DNA from: Candidatus Cloacimonadota bacterium
Lineage (GTDB): Bacteria; Cloacimonadota; Cloacimonadia; Cloacimonadales; TCS61
NCBI GenBank assembly: GCA_030668345.1
Contig: DAOUUD010000062.1
Span: forward strand, 1 to 9,085
DNA: 9,085 nucleotides
Direction: 5' to 3'
The notes under the pieces are model-generated. The model was not told the DNA's origin. It made no database searches and saw nothing but the letters and a program-made list of their open reading frames with translations. This document shows positions 1-7,115 of this stretch, in pieces; positions within the stretch are counted from its first letter, which is position 1; every line of letters starts with the position of its first letter. The position numbers were made by a program, and so were the translations under genes.

Positions 1-1109
1 CTATTAGGACCGGTAGATGCAACACAGACAGCATTAGTAGCATTGCCAGGATAATGGGGGTAAGTAGCAAGATTTAAATTATCATTTCCTGCAGCACATG
101 TTACTATTGCTCCATGACTCATGGCATAATTAACAGCGGCGTTCGCAGTTGCACTACCTCCTGCACCTCCCCAGCTACAATTAATTATATCAGCGCCTGA
201 ATCTGCACAGTAATAAATTCCCAGGTCACCACTGTAAATCGAATTGGATGGTGTATTATCCGGTGAATGGCGGGATGAGATAAGTTTGACGGTCATAGTC
301 GGGCCTGTTACACCGATATAATTATCACCAACTGCACCAGCACAACCGGCAACATGAGTGCCATGGTCATTATCTACATAGTCTTGATAAGACTGGTTGT
401 TATTATTATAGAAATTCCAGCCGATACAGTCGTCTATTTTTCCATTTCCGTCATCGTCTATTCCATTACCCCCGGAAACAGATCCGGTAGCCCAGTTTAT
501 GGTCATGCCGGGTGTTGAGTTGAGTTCGGGTTCATTAACCCAGATATTGTCCTGCAGGTCAGGATGATTCCATTTGATGCCGGAGTCTACAATACCGATA
601 ACGATATCTTCATTTCCGGTTGTATAATCCCAGGCTGGTTCGCTACGAATGAATTCATGAAACCATTGCATATCGTAAGAAGCATCATTGGGTACGTAAT
701 CAAATTTGTAAACAGGTTCGTACTCAGCATAGATAATATTTGGATCGGCTGCAAGTGCTTTCAATGCTGCTTCGATATTATCATTACTTGCCAGAGTGAT
801 ATTGTAAATACATCTTGGATAGAGTCCGTTATCGTTCCAATCCAGATCTTTCACAAAATCGATACGCTGTTTCAAATCTACAAATTCATATTGCTCGGCC
901 AGAAGATCAAAACTTGCTATCCCGGTTTCAATAATACCATCATTAAGTTCATGTTCCAGGATACATTCCCGGTTACCGATAGCATCCCATTCAAATCCCA
1001 CAATTATTCTTCGGGGAAGAAAATACTCCTCATTAAATGGCATTGCTACATCAGCAATAAGTGATGTGAAGCACATCACAGTTACGATAAAGAAAAATAA
1101 TCGTTTCAT
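1..1109 (-). CDS. Secreted subtilisin-like serine protease (peptidase family S8), C-terminus cut by the window edge
   Basis: Reading the minus strand from the ATG at 1109 gives 369 uninterrupted codons that run off the window at position 1. Residues 1-19 form a signal peptide (MKRLF, a hydrophobic core, then a small-residue end near LIAD). Residues of about 25-140 look like an inhibitor/chaperone propeptide, including an 'LAADPNIIYAEYEP' stretch typical of S8 prodomains. The catalytic domain starts near 150. Asp175 lies in IVDSGI, His249 in DHGTHVAG, and the oxyanion-hole Asn342 in AAGNDN. The nucleophile Ser (GTSMA motif) and any C-terminal sorting domain would lie beyond the window. An Asp/Gly/Asn-rich insert at about 214-227 (GIDDDGNGKIDD) resembles a calcium-binding loop. 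GGAGG at 1114-1118, 4 nt before the ATG, supports this start. The gene follows the C10 protease after 18 bp, so co-transcription is likely. S8 enzymes are secreted endopeptidases; the substrate is unknown. Confidence 0.93.
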   Translation of the reverse strand, partial: MKRLFFFIVTVMCFTSLIADVAMPFNEEYFLPRRIIVGFEWDAIGNRECILEHELNDGIIETGIASFDLLAEQYEFVDLKQRIDFVKDLDWNDNGLYPRCIYNITLASNDNIEAALKALAADPNIIYAEYEPVYKFDYVPNDASYDMQWFHEFIRSEPAWDYTTGNEDIVIGIVDSGIKWNHPDLQDNIWVNEPELNSTPGMTINWATGSVSGGNGIDDDGNGKIDDCIGWNFYNNNNQSYQDYVDNDHGTHVAGCAGAVGDNYIGVTGPTMTVKLISSRHSPDNTPSNSIYSGDLGIYYCADSGADIINCSWGGAGGSATANAAVNYAMSHGAIVTCAAGNDNLNLATYPHYPGNATNAVCVASTGPN

Positions 1110-1113
1110 AAAT
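1095..1113 (-). repeat. Start-codon repeat, copy 1 (S8 protease)
   Basis: This 19-nt stretch (minus strand ATTTATGAAACGATTATTT) spans the ATG and first codons (MKRLF) of the S8 protease. It is identical to 3567-3585 at the start of the C10 protease. One mismatch later, both copies continue into the Shine-Dalgarno GGAG. Confidence 0.85.
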
Positions 1114-1127
1114 CCTCCATTTATTGT

Positions 1128-3581
1128 TTATTTTAACATTAACATTTTTTTTATACTTGTATACTTTCCACCTGTTTTCATTTTATATAAATAAATACCA
1201 CTGGAAACACTTTGGTTGTTGTTGTTTTTACCATTCCAGACTATTGTGTGTATTCCGGCATTGAGATTTTCGGAAACAAGCGTTTTAATAAGCTGACCAC
1301 GAATGTTGTAAATGTTCAAACTTACATATCCGTTTTCTTCGATGCTGAAACTGATGTTTGTTGTTGGGTTGAAGGGGTTGGGGTAGTTCTTACCAAGGTT
1401 GTTAACAAAAGACGGAACATTGTTTTCGTTAGTTCCTGATGGATTTAGAGAAATAGCAATACCTTTAATGCAGAAATTGTAATCATACGTTGGCGTGAGA
1501 GGTATCCAGTTGGTGGTTCTTATATATGCTCCTTTTCCTTCAACACGTGGACCAGCATCGTGATATGCTAAAGGTATCATTCCTGACAGGGAGTGTATTC
1601 TGTATCCAATGAAGTACTCGCTATCAAGGTCTATAGGTGCAAAGTCTTCAAGAACCACTTCTACCCATTCGCCATCAGTAAAATCAAAGATTTGTTTTTC
1701 TGAAACCAGTAAATCATCTTTCCAGATCTGACCGTAGATTTCACCATCTGCCGGATCAAATGGAGCGACAAACTGGACCTTTGCAAATGCATCGTTAGCA
1801 TGGTTTGTTAAATCTTCCCCTGCCACCCGAATAGCACATGACATATCCATAAGAAGCTGCAATTGACCAACAGGATCACCAGCATAGTTAAAAATATGAT
1901 TATATTGATAATGTTCCAGTTCGAAATTAATCACTGGATTTGCTGCTGTGATTACAACTCCTGTCTCATCAAAATAATTACCATCTAAACTTGCAGTAGC
2001 TGTATATTCTCCAGGTAGAACACCGGGTATTGTGTAATCACCTGATGCATCAGCAACCCCTGAGGTCATAAGCTGGTTGTCTTGATAAACATTAACATGG
2101 GAGTTCTCAGGACTGGTGGGACCCGTTACAGTACCTGTGATTGTTTCATAACTATCCAGGAAGAAGATTAAAATATTGTTTGCTTCATCCAGTTCGACTT
2201 CATGAGTTTCATAAAAATAGCCACCACCTGCTAATTCGATAATAGCTGTTGCCTGGTAGGTTCCTTCATAGATATAAAGCATATCGAAATATCCAGCCGG
2301 ATCATCGACATAACAATCAAAGAACAATGGACCATTAAGAGTTATGTATGTATCCTCCACTGGAGCTCCCGTTCCATAAACCAAACCAGAAACATCAAAG
2401 GTAACTGTTCCTCCCTCGATGTTGATGACAGCACTGTGAATAATGTTGTATCCGCTTGGCATGCCGGTAGGAAGAGAGAACCAGCCGTCGGAAGAACCTC
2501 CCCAGCCAAAATTCAAATGATAGGTGTCGTCATTACCATTATAACCATCACAAATAATGGCATGTCCACCTGAACCGGAAGCAGAAATTCCGAATTCTGC
2601 AGGTTGAGCTTCCATCATATCTATCTGAAGATTATTATAAAAGGTATTATTTATATTCTCAGTATAGGTCGCTGTGTCGTAACCGAATTTATTTAAAAGA
2701 GCAGAGTAAGCATCAATTATAGAAGCTCCCGAGCCGCCGGAAGAATAGTCCATTTCCACTGCTACTCCAGTAGCAAATGATAAAGCAGAAATCATATCAT
2801 TGGTAGGATTGTCATAATTTTCATAGGCAACTTTTAAATCGTCTAAGTATGGATTCAATTCCGGGAATGATGGGAAATCATAAAGTAAATAATCATCATC
2901 AATATGAATGGGGGGAGATGTGTAAGTGGAATAATAATCGTCTGTATCATCAAAGCTTACATCACCTATCCAGCGGTGATAATGCATTATTTGCGACAAT
3001 GCTGTAGCTGTACACCCAACAACGCAACGTTGCATGGTGCTCGGATCGAGAGGACAGAAGCTCCAATATGGTTGAGGATTTTGATTCCATTGAGTTTCGA
3101 CCCAACCACCTGTAGGACTATACCCTTCAGGGGGCCAAATATCATCTCTGTTCTGAGGAGGGTCGATATTTCCTTCCAGATAGTTTCTCCACAAAGTTCT
3201 ATTTGCGCTTTTTACTTCATCTGATGTTAAAGGAATAGCTTCTAATCTTAATTGCATGTCTTTTTTCACATATTGATAACCAACATTTTGCCAGATATCC
3301 TCTGCTACAAAGTTATTGCGGAAAGAATACCCAATTACTGGCAATATATCTGTATCTGTTGAAATTGCAATAAAACCTTGAGGATTCAGGTGAAAAACAT
3401 AAGCCAGTGTTGATCCATCAATATCTCTCATTTCAAAGACATCGGTTATGGAATAATCTTCTTTTTCCTGAATTTGTAGTTTCAAATTTGTAACTCTCAG
3501 AGCTTGTTCGTAATTTATATGCTCAGCAAATAAACTAACAACCAAAACTGTGAAAATTAATAACATAAATAATCGTTTCAT
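1128..3581 (-). CDS. Secreted C10 (streptopain-like) cysteine protease with carboxypeptidase-regulatory-like domain and C-terminal sorting domain
   Basis: 817 residues. Residues 1-19 are a signal peptide. Residues of about 20-135 match the propeptide style of streptopain (Spi_Pro-like: 'GFIAISTD', 'PVIGYS'). The protease domain spans about 158-390. Catalytic Cys190 is in VVGCTATALSQIM, His340 in GSGGHAIICDGY, and the NFGWGG motif is at 357-362. The Cys-His spacing is close to that of SpeB (Cys192/His340 in the zymogen), so the enzyme looks intact. Two beta domains follow: about 394-475, and about 478-556, the latter resembling a carboxypeptidase-regulatory-like fold ('SGDYTIPGVLPGEYTATA'). 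Another beta module (about 558-712) and the sorting domain (733-817: YPNPFNPTT, GQLIKTL, SSGIYLYK, KKMLMLK) complete it. The start is supported by AAGGAG at 3587-3592, 5 nt before the ATG. It is probably exported by Sec, then moved to the surface by a type IX-like route; that route is inferred from the tail only. The S8 protease follows after 18 bp. Confidence 0.93.
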   Translation of the reverse strand: MKRLFMLLIFTVLVVSLFAEHINYEQALRVTNLKLQIQEKEDYSITDVFEMRDIDGSTLAYVFHLNPQGFIAISTDTDILPVIGYSFRNNFVAEDIWQNVGYQYVKKDMQLRLEAIPLTSDEVKSANRTLWRNYLEGNIDPPQNRDDIWPPEGYSPTGGWVETQWNQNPQPYWSFCPLDPSTMQRCVVGCTATALSQIMHYHRWIGDVSFDDTDDYYSTYTSPPIHIDDDYLLYDFPSFPELNPYLDDLKVAYENYDNPTNDMISALSFATGVAVEMDYSSGGSGASIIDAYSALLNKFGYDTATYTENINNTFYNNLQIDMMEAQPAEFGISASGSGGHAIICDGYNGNDDTYHLNFGWGGSSDGWFSLPTGMPSGYNIIHSAVINIEGGTVTFDVSGLVYGTGAPVEDTYITLNGPLFFDCYVDDPAGYFDMLYIYEGTYQATAIIELAGGGYFYETHEVELDEANNILIFFLDSYETITGTVTGPTSPENSHVNVYQDNQLMTSGVADASGDYTIPGVLPGEYTATASLDGNYFDETGVVITAANPVINFELEHYQYNHIFNYAGDPVGQLQLLMDMSCAIRVAGEDLTNHANDAFAKVQFVAPFDPADGEIYGQIWKDDLLVSEKQIFDFTDGEWVEVVLEDFAPIDLDSEYFIGYRIHSLSGMIPLAYHDAGPRVEGKGAYIRTTNWIPLTPTYDYNFCIKGIAISLNPSGTNENNVPSFVNNLGKNYPNPFNPTTNISFSIEENGYVSLNIYNIRGQLIKTLVSENLNAGIHTIVWNGKNNNNQSVSSGIYLYKMKTGGKYTSIKKMLMLK

Positions 3582-3585
3582 AAAT
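3567..3585 (-). repeat. Start-codon repeat, copy 2 (C10 protease)
   Basis: This stretch is identical over 19 nt to 1095-1113 and covers the start codon and first codons of the C10 protease. Beyond it the two genes diverge in nucleotide sequence, although both go on to encode hydrophobic signal peptides. Confidence 0.85.
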
Positions 3586-3626
3586 ACTCCTTATTACTTA
3601 TTTTCTAAATTTTTAATACTTTTTTC

Positions 3627-3659
3627 ATTTTAGATGAAACTTGCCTGACTTTTTGTCAA
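3627..3659 (-). promoter_or_regulatory. Possible promoter for the C10-S8 protease pair
   Basis: The 143-bp spacer 3582-3724 is the largest gap in the window, and it separates the upstream secreted-protein gene from the two proteases. On the minus strand it carries a perfect TTGACA (3659-3654). Downstream are TCTAAA (3634-3629, spacer 19) and TAAAAT (3632-3627, spacer 21). Both spacers are longer than the sigma-70 optimum of 17. The -10-like box lies about 46 nt before the C10 ATG. The rest of the spacer is AT-rich, with the inverted repeats listed separately. Promoter rules in this lineage are not known to me, so this is tentative. Confidence 0.35.
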
Positions 3660-3668
3660 GTTCATTAA
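3635..3668. repeat. Imperfect inverted repeat overlapping the TTGACA box
   Basis: The outer arms ATGAAACTTG (plus strand, from about 3634) and CAAGTTCAT (to about 3665) pair with one bulged base. An inner TGAC/GTCA around a T-rich loop can extend the stem in an alternative pairing. The repeat lies over the candidate -35 box. It has no following T run on the minus strand, so an operator-like role or chance fits better than an intrinsic terminator. Confidence 0.4.
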
Positions 3669-3714
3669 TCCAACTATAATTCAGTCAGAAATAACAACGG
3701 CCAATTTATTTTTC

Positions 3715-3732
3715 TGAAGTATTTCTACTTCA
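3715..3732 (-). other. Stop-codon hairpin with GAAA tetraloop
   Basis: On the minus strand, TGAAGTA-GAAA-TACTTCA forms a perfect 7-bp stem closed by a GNRA-type GAAA loop. The TAG stop codon of the secreted-protein gene spans the stem-loop junction. The following bases (AGAAAAATAAATT) contain no U tract, so it does not fit a standard intrinsic terminator. It could mark or protect a 3' end. Confidence 0.5.
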
Positions 3733-6046
3733 TCAAAATCATTTTTTTTACTTCTGTATAGCCTGAAGCTTCTAATTTGTAGAAATAAATACCGCTGGAG
3801 ACCTGAATTCCAGCGTTATCTGTACCGTTCCAAATAACAGTGGATATTCCGGCAGTTTTAAAATTATCGATCAGGGTTTTTACTAGTTGTCCTTTGGTGT
3901 TATATACTTTCAGTGTGATCTTACTTGATTCCGGGAGATCAAATTTAATAGTGGTTTCGGGATTGAACGGATTGGGATAGTTCAACATGGCAGGTTTATT
4001 ATTTGGAATTAATTCGGGTTCGGTACCTGTAGGATTGCTATCCACAATGGTTCGGATCATTATATTTCCGGTTTCAAGGAGTTCCCAGCCAGTTTCATCT
4101 GTATAACTATAACCAGAACTGCTCTCGTCCAGTCCGATTGCAGAAGAATTTACAAATTCCTGGATACCGGTAAAGAAACTTCCCTGGGTTAGAACAGGTC
4201 GTTCACATGTCGGAATTATCAACATATTCCAACCTTGAGCTAATTCGGAGGAGGGAAAACTTATAGGATTAACCAGAAGACTTCCGGGAAATCCACCATT
4301 ATCATCCCAAATTTTTATTACCAGCGGTCCTGAGTTCAAAGATTCAATATAAACATTTATATGGGTAAGAGTTTGAGATTCCCGATTATAATTCGGAGTG
4401 AATTTAACAGCCATATTGTTTAATATTCCACAATTAAATCCTGATTCACAGGTGCCGTCATCGTGTAACAAAATATCTGTAGTAGGAGATGGAACAAAAA
4501 CAAATGCTTCGTTGGAATATTGCGATTCATCACCGTCATAAATGGCAGCGATAACATAAAAATTAAAAGAATCCGTGATCGGTTCATTGTGAATAAAAGT
4601 TGTATCAGTAGTGGAACCAGCCAGATCATAACCACCTGCACTGCTGGTTGAGTGATAGATATTAAAGCCTTCATAACCAGGAGAGTAGGGTTCGTTCCAG
4701 TTTAACATAACCGTACGGTCTTCCAATAATGTGGCGGTGTTATTTTCAGGTGGAGAACCGGGATAAGTTACAGCTGTTATCATAATGTCGTCCAATTGGA
4801 CCCCGAACGTAGAAGGCGGGTTACTATTCGAATGGAACCCTATTCTTAACTTAACGACATATCCGGATAGAACCGATAGGTCATTATACCCGGACCAGCT
4901 ATCCGAAAAAAGCGTCCAATCATTAACTGAACCTGTGAAGACAGCATTTATGCCGTTGGGATTACCCATAGGGTTTGAAATTGAATTCCAGCTTGACCAT
5001 CCCAGACCGGTATAATGGCGAATTTCAATGGAAAAATAATCACAGTCAGGGAAAGAATTGTCATCAAGTTCTGCCCGTACGAACATATCAAAAGATAACT
5101 GACTTTCTTCAGGAAGGTTGATAACTGGACCTTCAATGTAGTTTTCCATATACGGGTTATATGAACTCGTTGCGGGATCGAAACAACCGATTGCAGAAAT
5201 GGGAGAAGGCGCACTCGGATCGTTGAAAACATGCCAGAGATTACCACCAACCTCAGTATTGGAAAAACCGATAAAACCGGTTTCAATATTGCCGTTATTC
5301 GTGAATACTCCAGCCACATCAATGTTGTCGATGAAAACACCTGTAAATTCGGGATTGGTAGCAGTTGATGTGTTTGGGTCGGAAGCAAAGGCAAAACTGA
5401 TGATCACATCTTCACCCAGATAGGAATCGGGAATTGTAATGGTTGTAGTTGTCCAGTCAGTTGATCCTCCCCAACCGGGAATCCCCGGGACACCATCGGG
5501 GTCCTCGCCATGTTCGTAGCCAAAACTGTACAGGCTTGTGCTATTATAAGCAGGAGTACAATCAGTTAAAATCGTAGCTTCTTCGTAATCCTGATCAGAG
5601 TTCCTGATGCGTACATTTAATCCATCCCAGCCATCGAAATTGCCATATGTACCCAGCTCTTCGATAGCTCTGTATTGAATAAAAGAAAGGTTTAGAGAAC
5701 CGGAATTTGGTAATGAAATTACAGGAGTATCCAGTACCTGGTACCAACCGTCCAGGTAACCGCCATCGGGTAGAATTTCGGGGTCTGCCATGCGCCAAGA
5801 TTTACCGGAACCACCATAAGCGTTAAATTCTGATGTATTCCAGAATGAACCGGGATCGGTAACATCTATCGTGCTCCACTCAATTAATCCACTCTCAAAA
5901 TCTTCTACAAATACAGTATCTACGATTTCCCTGGTTGATGTTAGTGCATTTCGAGCAGCATTGTTTCTGATGATGATTTTGTTATTAGAAAAAAGCAAGC
6001 TGGTAAAAACCAGACTTGTTATGAATATATAAGAATATTTTCTCAT
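3725..6046 (-). CDS. Large secreted beta-rich protein: two jelly-roll (cleaved-adhesin-like) domains, FN3 and C-terminal sorting domain
   Basis: 773 residues from the ATG at 6046. Residues 1-20 are a clear signal peptide (MRKYSYIFITSL...). About 46-246 is a jelly-roll domain opening with VFVEDFESGLIEW, ending FTGVFIDNIDVAG; this is the pattern of cleaved-adhesin / choice-of-anchor J domains seen in gingipains and related surface proteins. About 250-426 is a second such domain ending FGVQLDDIMITAV. About 431-518 is an FN3 domain (VMLNWNEP, GYEGFNIYHS). About 521-668 is another beta module, and 690-773 is the sorting domain (YPNPFNPETT, GQLVKTL, SSGIYFYK, KKMILMK). I see no protease or glycosidase active site, so binding, adhesion or scaffolding is more likely than catalysis. 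An upstream in-frame TTG at 6058 would add four residues (MDRL). I prefer the ATG because GGA lies 7 nt before it and the signal peptide then begins cleanly. It follows GAPDH after 39 bp. Confidence 0.88.
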   Translation of the reverse strand: MRKYSYIFITSLVFTSLLFSNNKIIIRNNAARNALTSTREIVDTVFVEDFESGLIEWSTIDVTDPGSFWNTSEFNAYGGSGKSWRMADPEILPDGGYLDGWYQVLDTPVISLPNSGSLNLSFIQYRAIEELGTYGNFDGWDGLNVRIRNSDQDYEEATILTDCTPAYNSTSLYSFGYEHGEDPDGVPGIPGWGGSTDWTTTTITIPDSYLGEDVIISFAFASDPNTSTATNPEFTGVFIDNIDVAGVFTNNGNIETGFIGFSNTEVGGNLWHVFNDPSAPSPISAIGCFDPATSSYNPYMENYIEGPVINLPEESQLSFDMFVRAELDDNSFPDCDYFSIEIRHYTGLGWSSWNSISNPMGNPNGINAVFTGSVNDWTLFSDSWSGYNDLSVLSGYVVKLRIGFHSNSNPPSTFGVQLDDIMITAVTYPGSPPENNTATLLEDRTVMLNWNEPYSPGYEGFNIYHSTSSAGGYDLAGSTTDTTFIHNEPITDSFNFYVIAAIYDGDESQYSNEAFVFVPSPTTDILLHDDGTCESGFNCGILNNMAVKFTPNYNRESQTLTHINVYIESLNSGPLVIKIWDDNGGFPGSLLVNPISFPSSELAQGWNMLIIPTCERPVLTQGSFFTGIQEFVNSSAIGLDESSSGYSYTDETGWELLETGNIMIRTIVDSNPTGTEPELIPNNKPAMLNYPNPFNPETTIKFDLPESSKITLKVYNTKGQLVKTLIDNFKTAGISTVIWNGTDNAGIQVSSGIYFYKLEASGYTEVKKMILMK

Positions 6047-6052
6047 TAACCG

Positions 6053-6069
6053 ATCCAATGTCGTTGGAT
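6053..6069 (-). promoter_or_regulatory. Hairpin covering the ribosome-binding region of the secreted-protein gene
   Basis: In the 39-bp gap after GAPDH, the minus strand reads ATCCAA-CGACA-TTGGAT, a perfect 6-bp stem with a 5-nt loop. The only Shine-Dalgarno-like GGA before the ATG at 6046, and the alternative TTG start at 6058, both lie in its 3' arm. Folding would mask the weak ribosome-binding site. There is no U tract after it. A separate perfect 10-bp palindrome, ATATGCATAT, lies at 6075-6084, just after the GAPDH stop codon. Confidence 0.4.
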
Positions 6070-6085
6070 TTTAAATATGCATATA

Positions 6086-7084
6086 TTATTCCATCTCAGA
6101 AATATATTTTATAAGATCGACAATTCGGCAGGAATATCCCCATTCGTTATCATACCAACTGAGTATTTTTATAAATCTGCCATTTACCATGGTAACCTGA
6201 GAATCAAAAATTGAAGAAGCCGGATTTCCGATGATATCTGTGGATACAAGTGGTTCTTCGGAGTATTCCAGGATGTCTTTCAAGTATGTTTCAGATGCAT
6301 CTCTCATCAGTTTATTTATCTCTTCTTTGGTAGTTTCTCTTTCTACTATGATAGAAACATCTACTAAAGAAGCATTTGGTGTAGGTACTCGTACGGCCAA
6401 ACCGTCTATCTTACCTTTCAGGACAGGAATTACTTTACCGGTTGCAGAGGCAGCACCAGTGGTAGTAGGAACAATATTCAAAGCAGCAGCACGTGCTCTT
6501 CGCAGATCTTTATGCGGGTAATCCAGAAGCCGTTGATCCATCGTGTAGGAATGTATCGTGGTCATAAAAGCGGATTTCACATCAAAATTATCGGTGATGA
6601 CCTTCATTACCGGGGCAAGACAATTTGTTGTACAGGATGCATTGGAAATGATCTTGTCCTCTTTTTTTAAAGTTTCATGATTTACGCCCAGGACTATAGT
6701 TGCATCTACATCGCCTTTTGCCGGTGCAGAAATTATAACTTTTCTCGCTCCTGCCTGCAGGTGTTTGGACACTTCTTCTTTTGAGCGGAATATACCTGTA
6801 GATTCAACAACAAAATCAACATTCAGATCGTTCCAGGGAAGATTTTCCGGTGCTTTTTCTGACAGGACCTTTATGCTTGTACCGTTCACAATGATGCAGT
6901 TTTCCCCGGCTTCTACATTTTGTTTGTAGGTTCCATGTACAGAGTCACGTTTTAAAAGGTGAGCAAGAGTTTTTGTATCCATGAGGTCGTTAATGGCAAC
7001 AATTTGAAAATCTTTTTTTCCAAATAATTCCCTGAAAACCAGTCTACCGATCCTTCCAAATCCGTTAATGGCAACGTTCTTCAT
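6086..7084 (-). CDS. gap: Glyceraldehyde-3-phosphate dehydrogenase, type I
   Basis: 332 residues, the usual length for this family. It catalyses the reversible, NAD- and phosphate-dependent oxidation of glyceraldehyde 3-phosphate to 1,3-bisphosphoglycerate in the cytoplasm. The Rossmann motif NGFGRIGR is at 7-14, with Asp33 after the second strand favouring NAD. Catalytic Cys151 is in SNASCTTNCLAP and His178 in TTIHSYTMDQ. The S-loop region (RRARAAALNIVPTTTGAA) spans about 195-212, and WYDNEWGYS is at 310-318. The Met in HSYTMDQ, where Asn or Gly is common, is a small deviation. A strong AAGGAGG at 7090-7096, 5 nt before the ATG, fixes the start. It lies 19 bp after the aldolase gene, so the two glycolytic enzymes are probably made from one transcript. 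Confidence 0.98.
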   Translation of the reverse strand: MKNVAINGFGRIGRLVFRELFGKKDFQIVAINDLMDTKTLAHLLKRDSVHGTYKQNVEAGENCIIVNGTSIKVLSEKAPENLPWNDLNVDFVVESTGIFRSKEEVSKHLQAGARKVIISAPAKGDVDATIVLGVNHETLKKEDKIISNASCTTNCLAPVMKVITDNFDVKSAFMTTIHSYTMDQRLLDYPHKDLRRARAAALNIVPTTTGAASATGKVIPVLKGKIDGLAVRVPTPNASLVDVSIIVERETTKEEINKLMRDASETYLKDILEYSEEPLVSTDIIGNPASSIFDSQVTMVNGRFIKILSWYDNEWGYSCRIVDLIKYISEME

Positions 7085-7098
7085 TTTTTCCTCCTTCT

Positions 7099-7115
7099 AT
7101 ACTTTATAAAAGTAT
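7099..7115. other. Small AT-rich hairpin at the aldolase stop codon
   Basis: ATACTTT-ATA-AAAGTAT is a perfect 7-bp inverted repeat with a 3-nt loop. It includes the aldolase stop codon (7104-7106) and ends 2 nt before the GAPDH Shine-Dalgarno sequence. It is too AT-rich, and lacks a U tract, for a terminator. It may influence mRNA processing or translational coupling, or be chance in AT-rich DNA. Confidence 0.35.

Noticed and set aside
564..1064. Plus-strand open frame of 166 codons
   Set aside because: It lies wholly antisense to the S8 protease, whose signal peptide and catalytic motifs are clear. The translated product is not protein-like, and it has no convincing ribosome-binding site.
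1205..1230. GTT-rich tract as a simple-sequence repeat
   Set aside because: It is only the coding sequence of a short Asn run (KNNNNQ) in the loop of the sorting domain, too short to count as a repeat array.
2904..3224. Plus-strand open frame of 106 codons
   Set aside because: It is antisense to the catalytic domain of the C10 protease and is best read as a shadow of its codon use.
6056..6058. TTG at 6058 as the start of the secreted-protein gene
   Set aside because: The ATG at 6046 begins a cleaner signal peptide and has GGA 7 nt upstream. The TTG has no ribosome-binding site and lies in a hairpin stem.
7099..7115. Intrinsic terminator between aldolase and GAPDH
   Set aside because: The stem is AT-only apart from one G-C pair, no U tract follows, and a strong ribosome-binding site comes directly after it.
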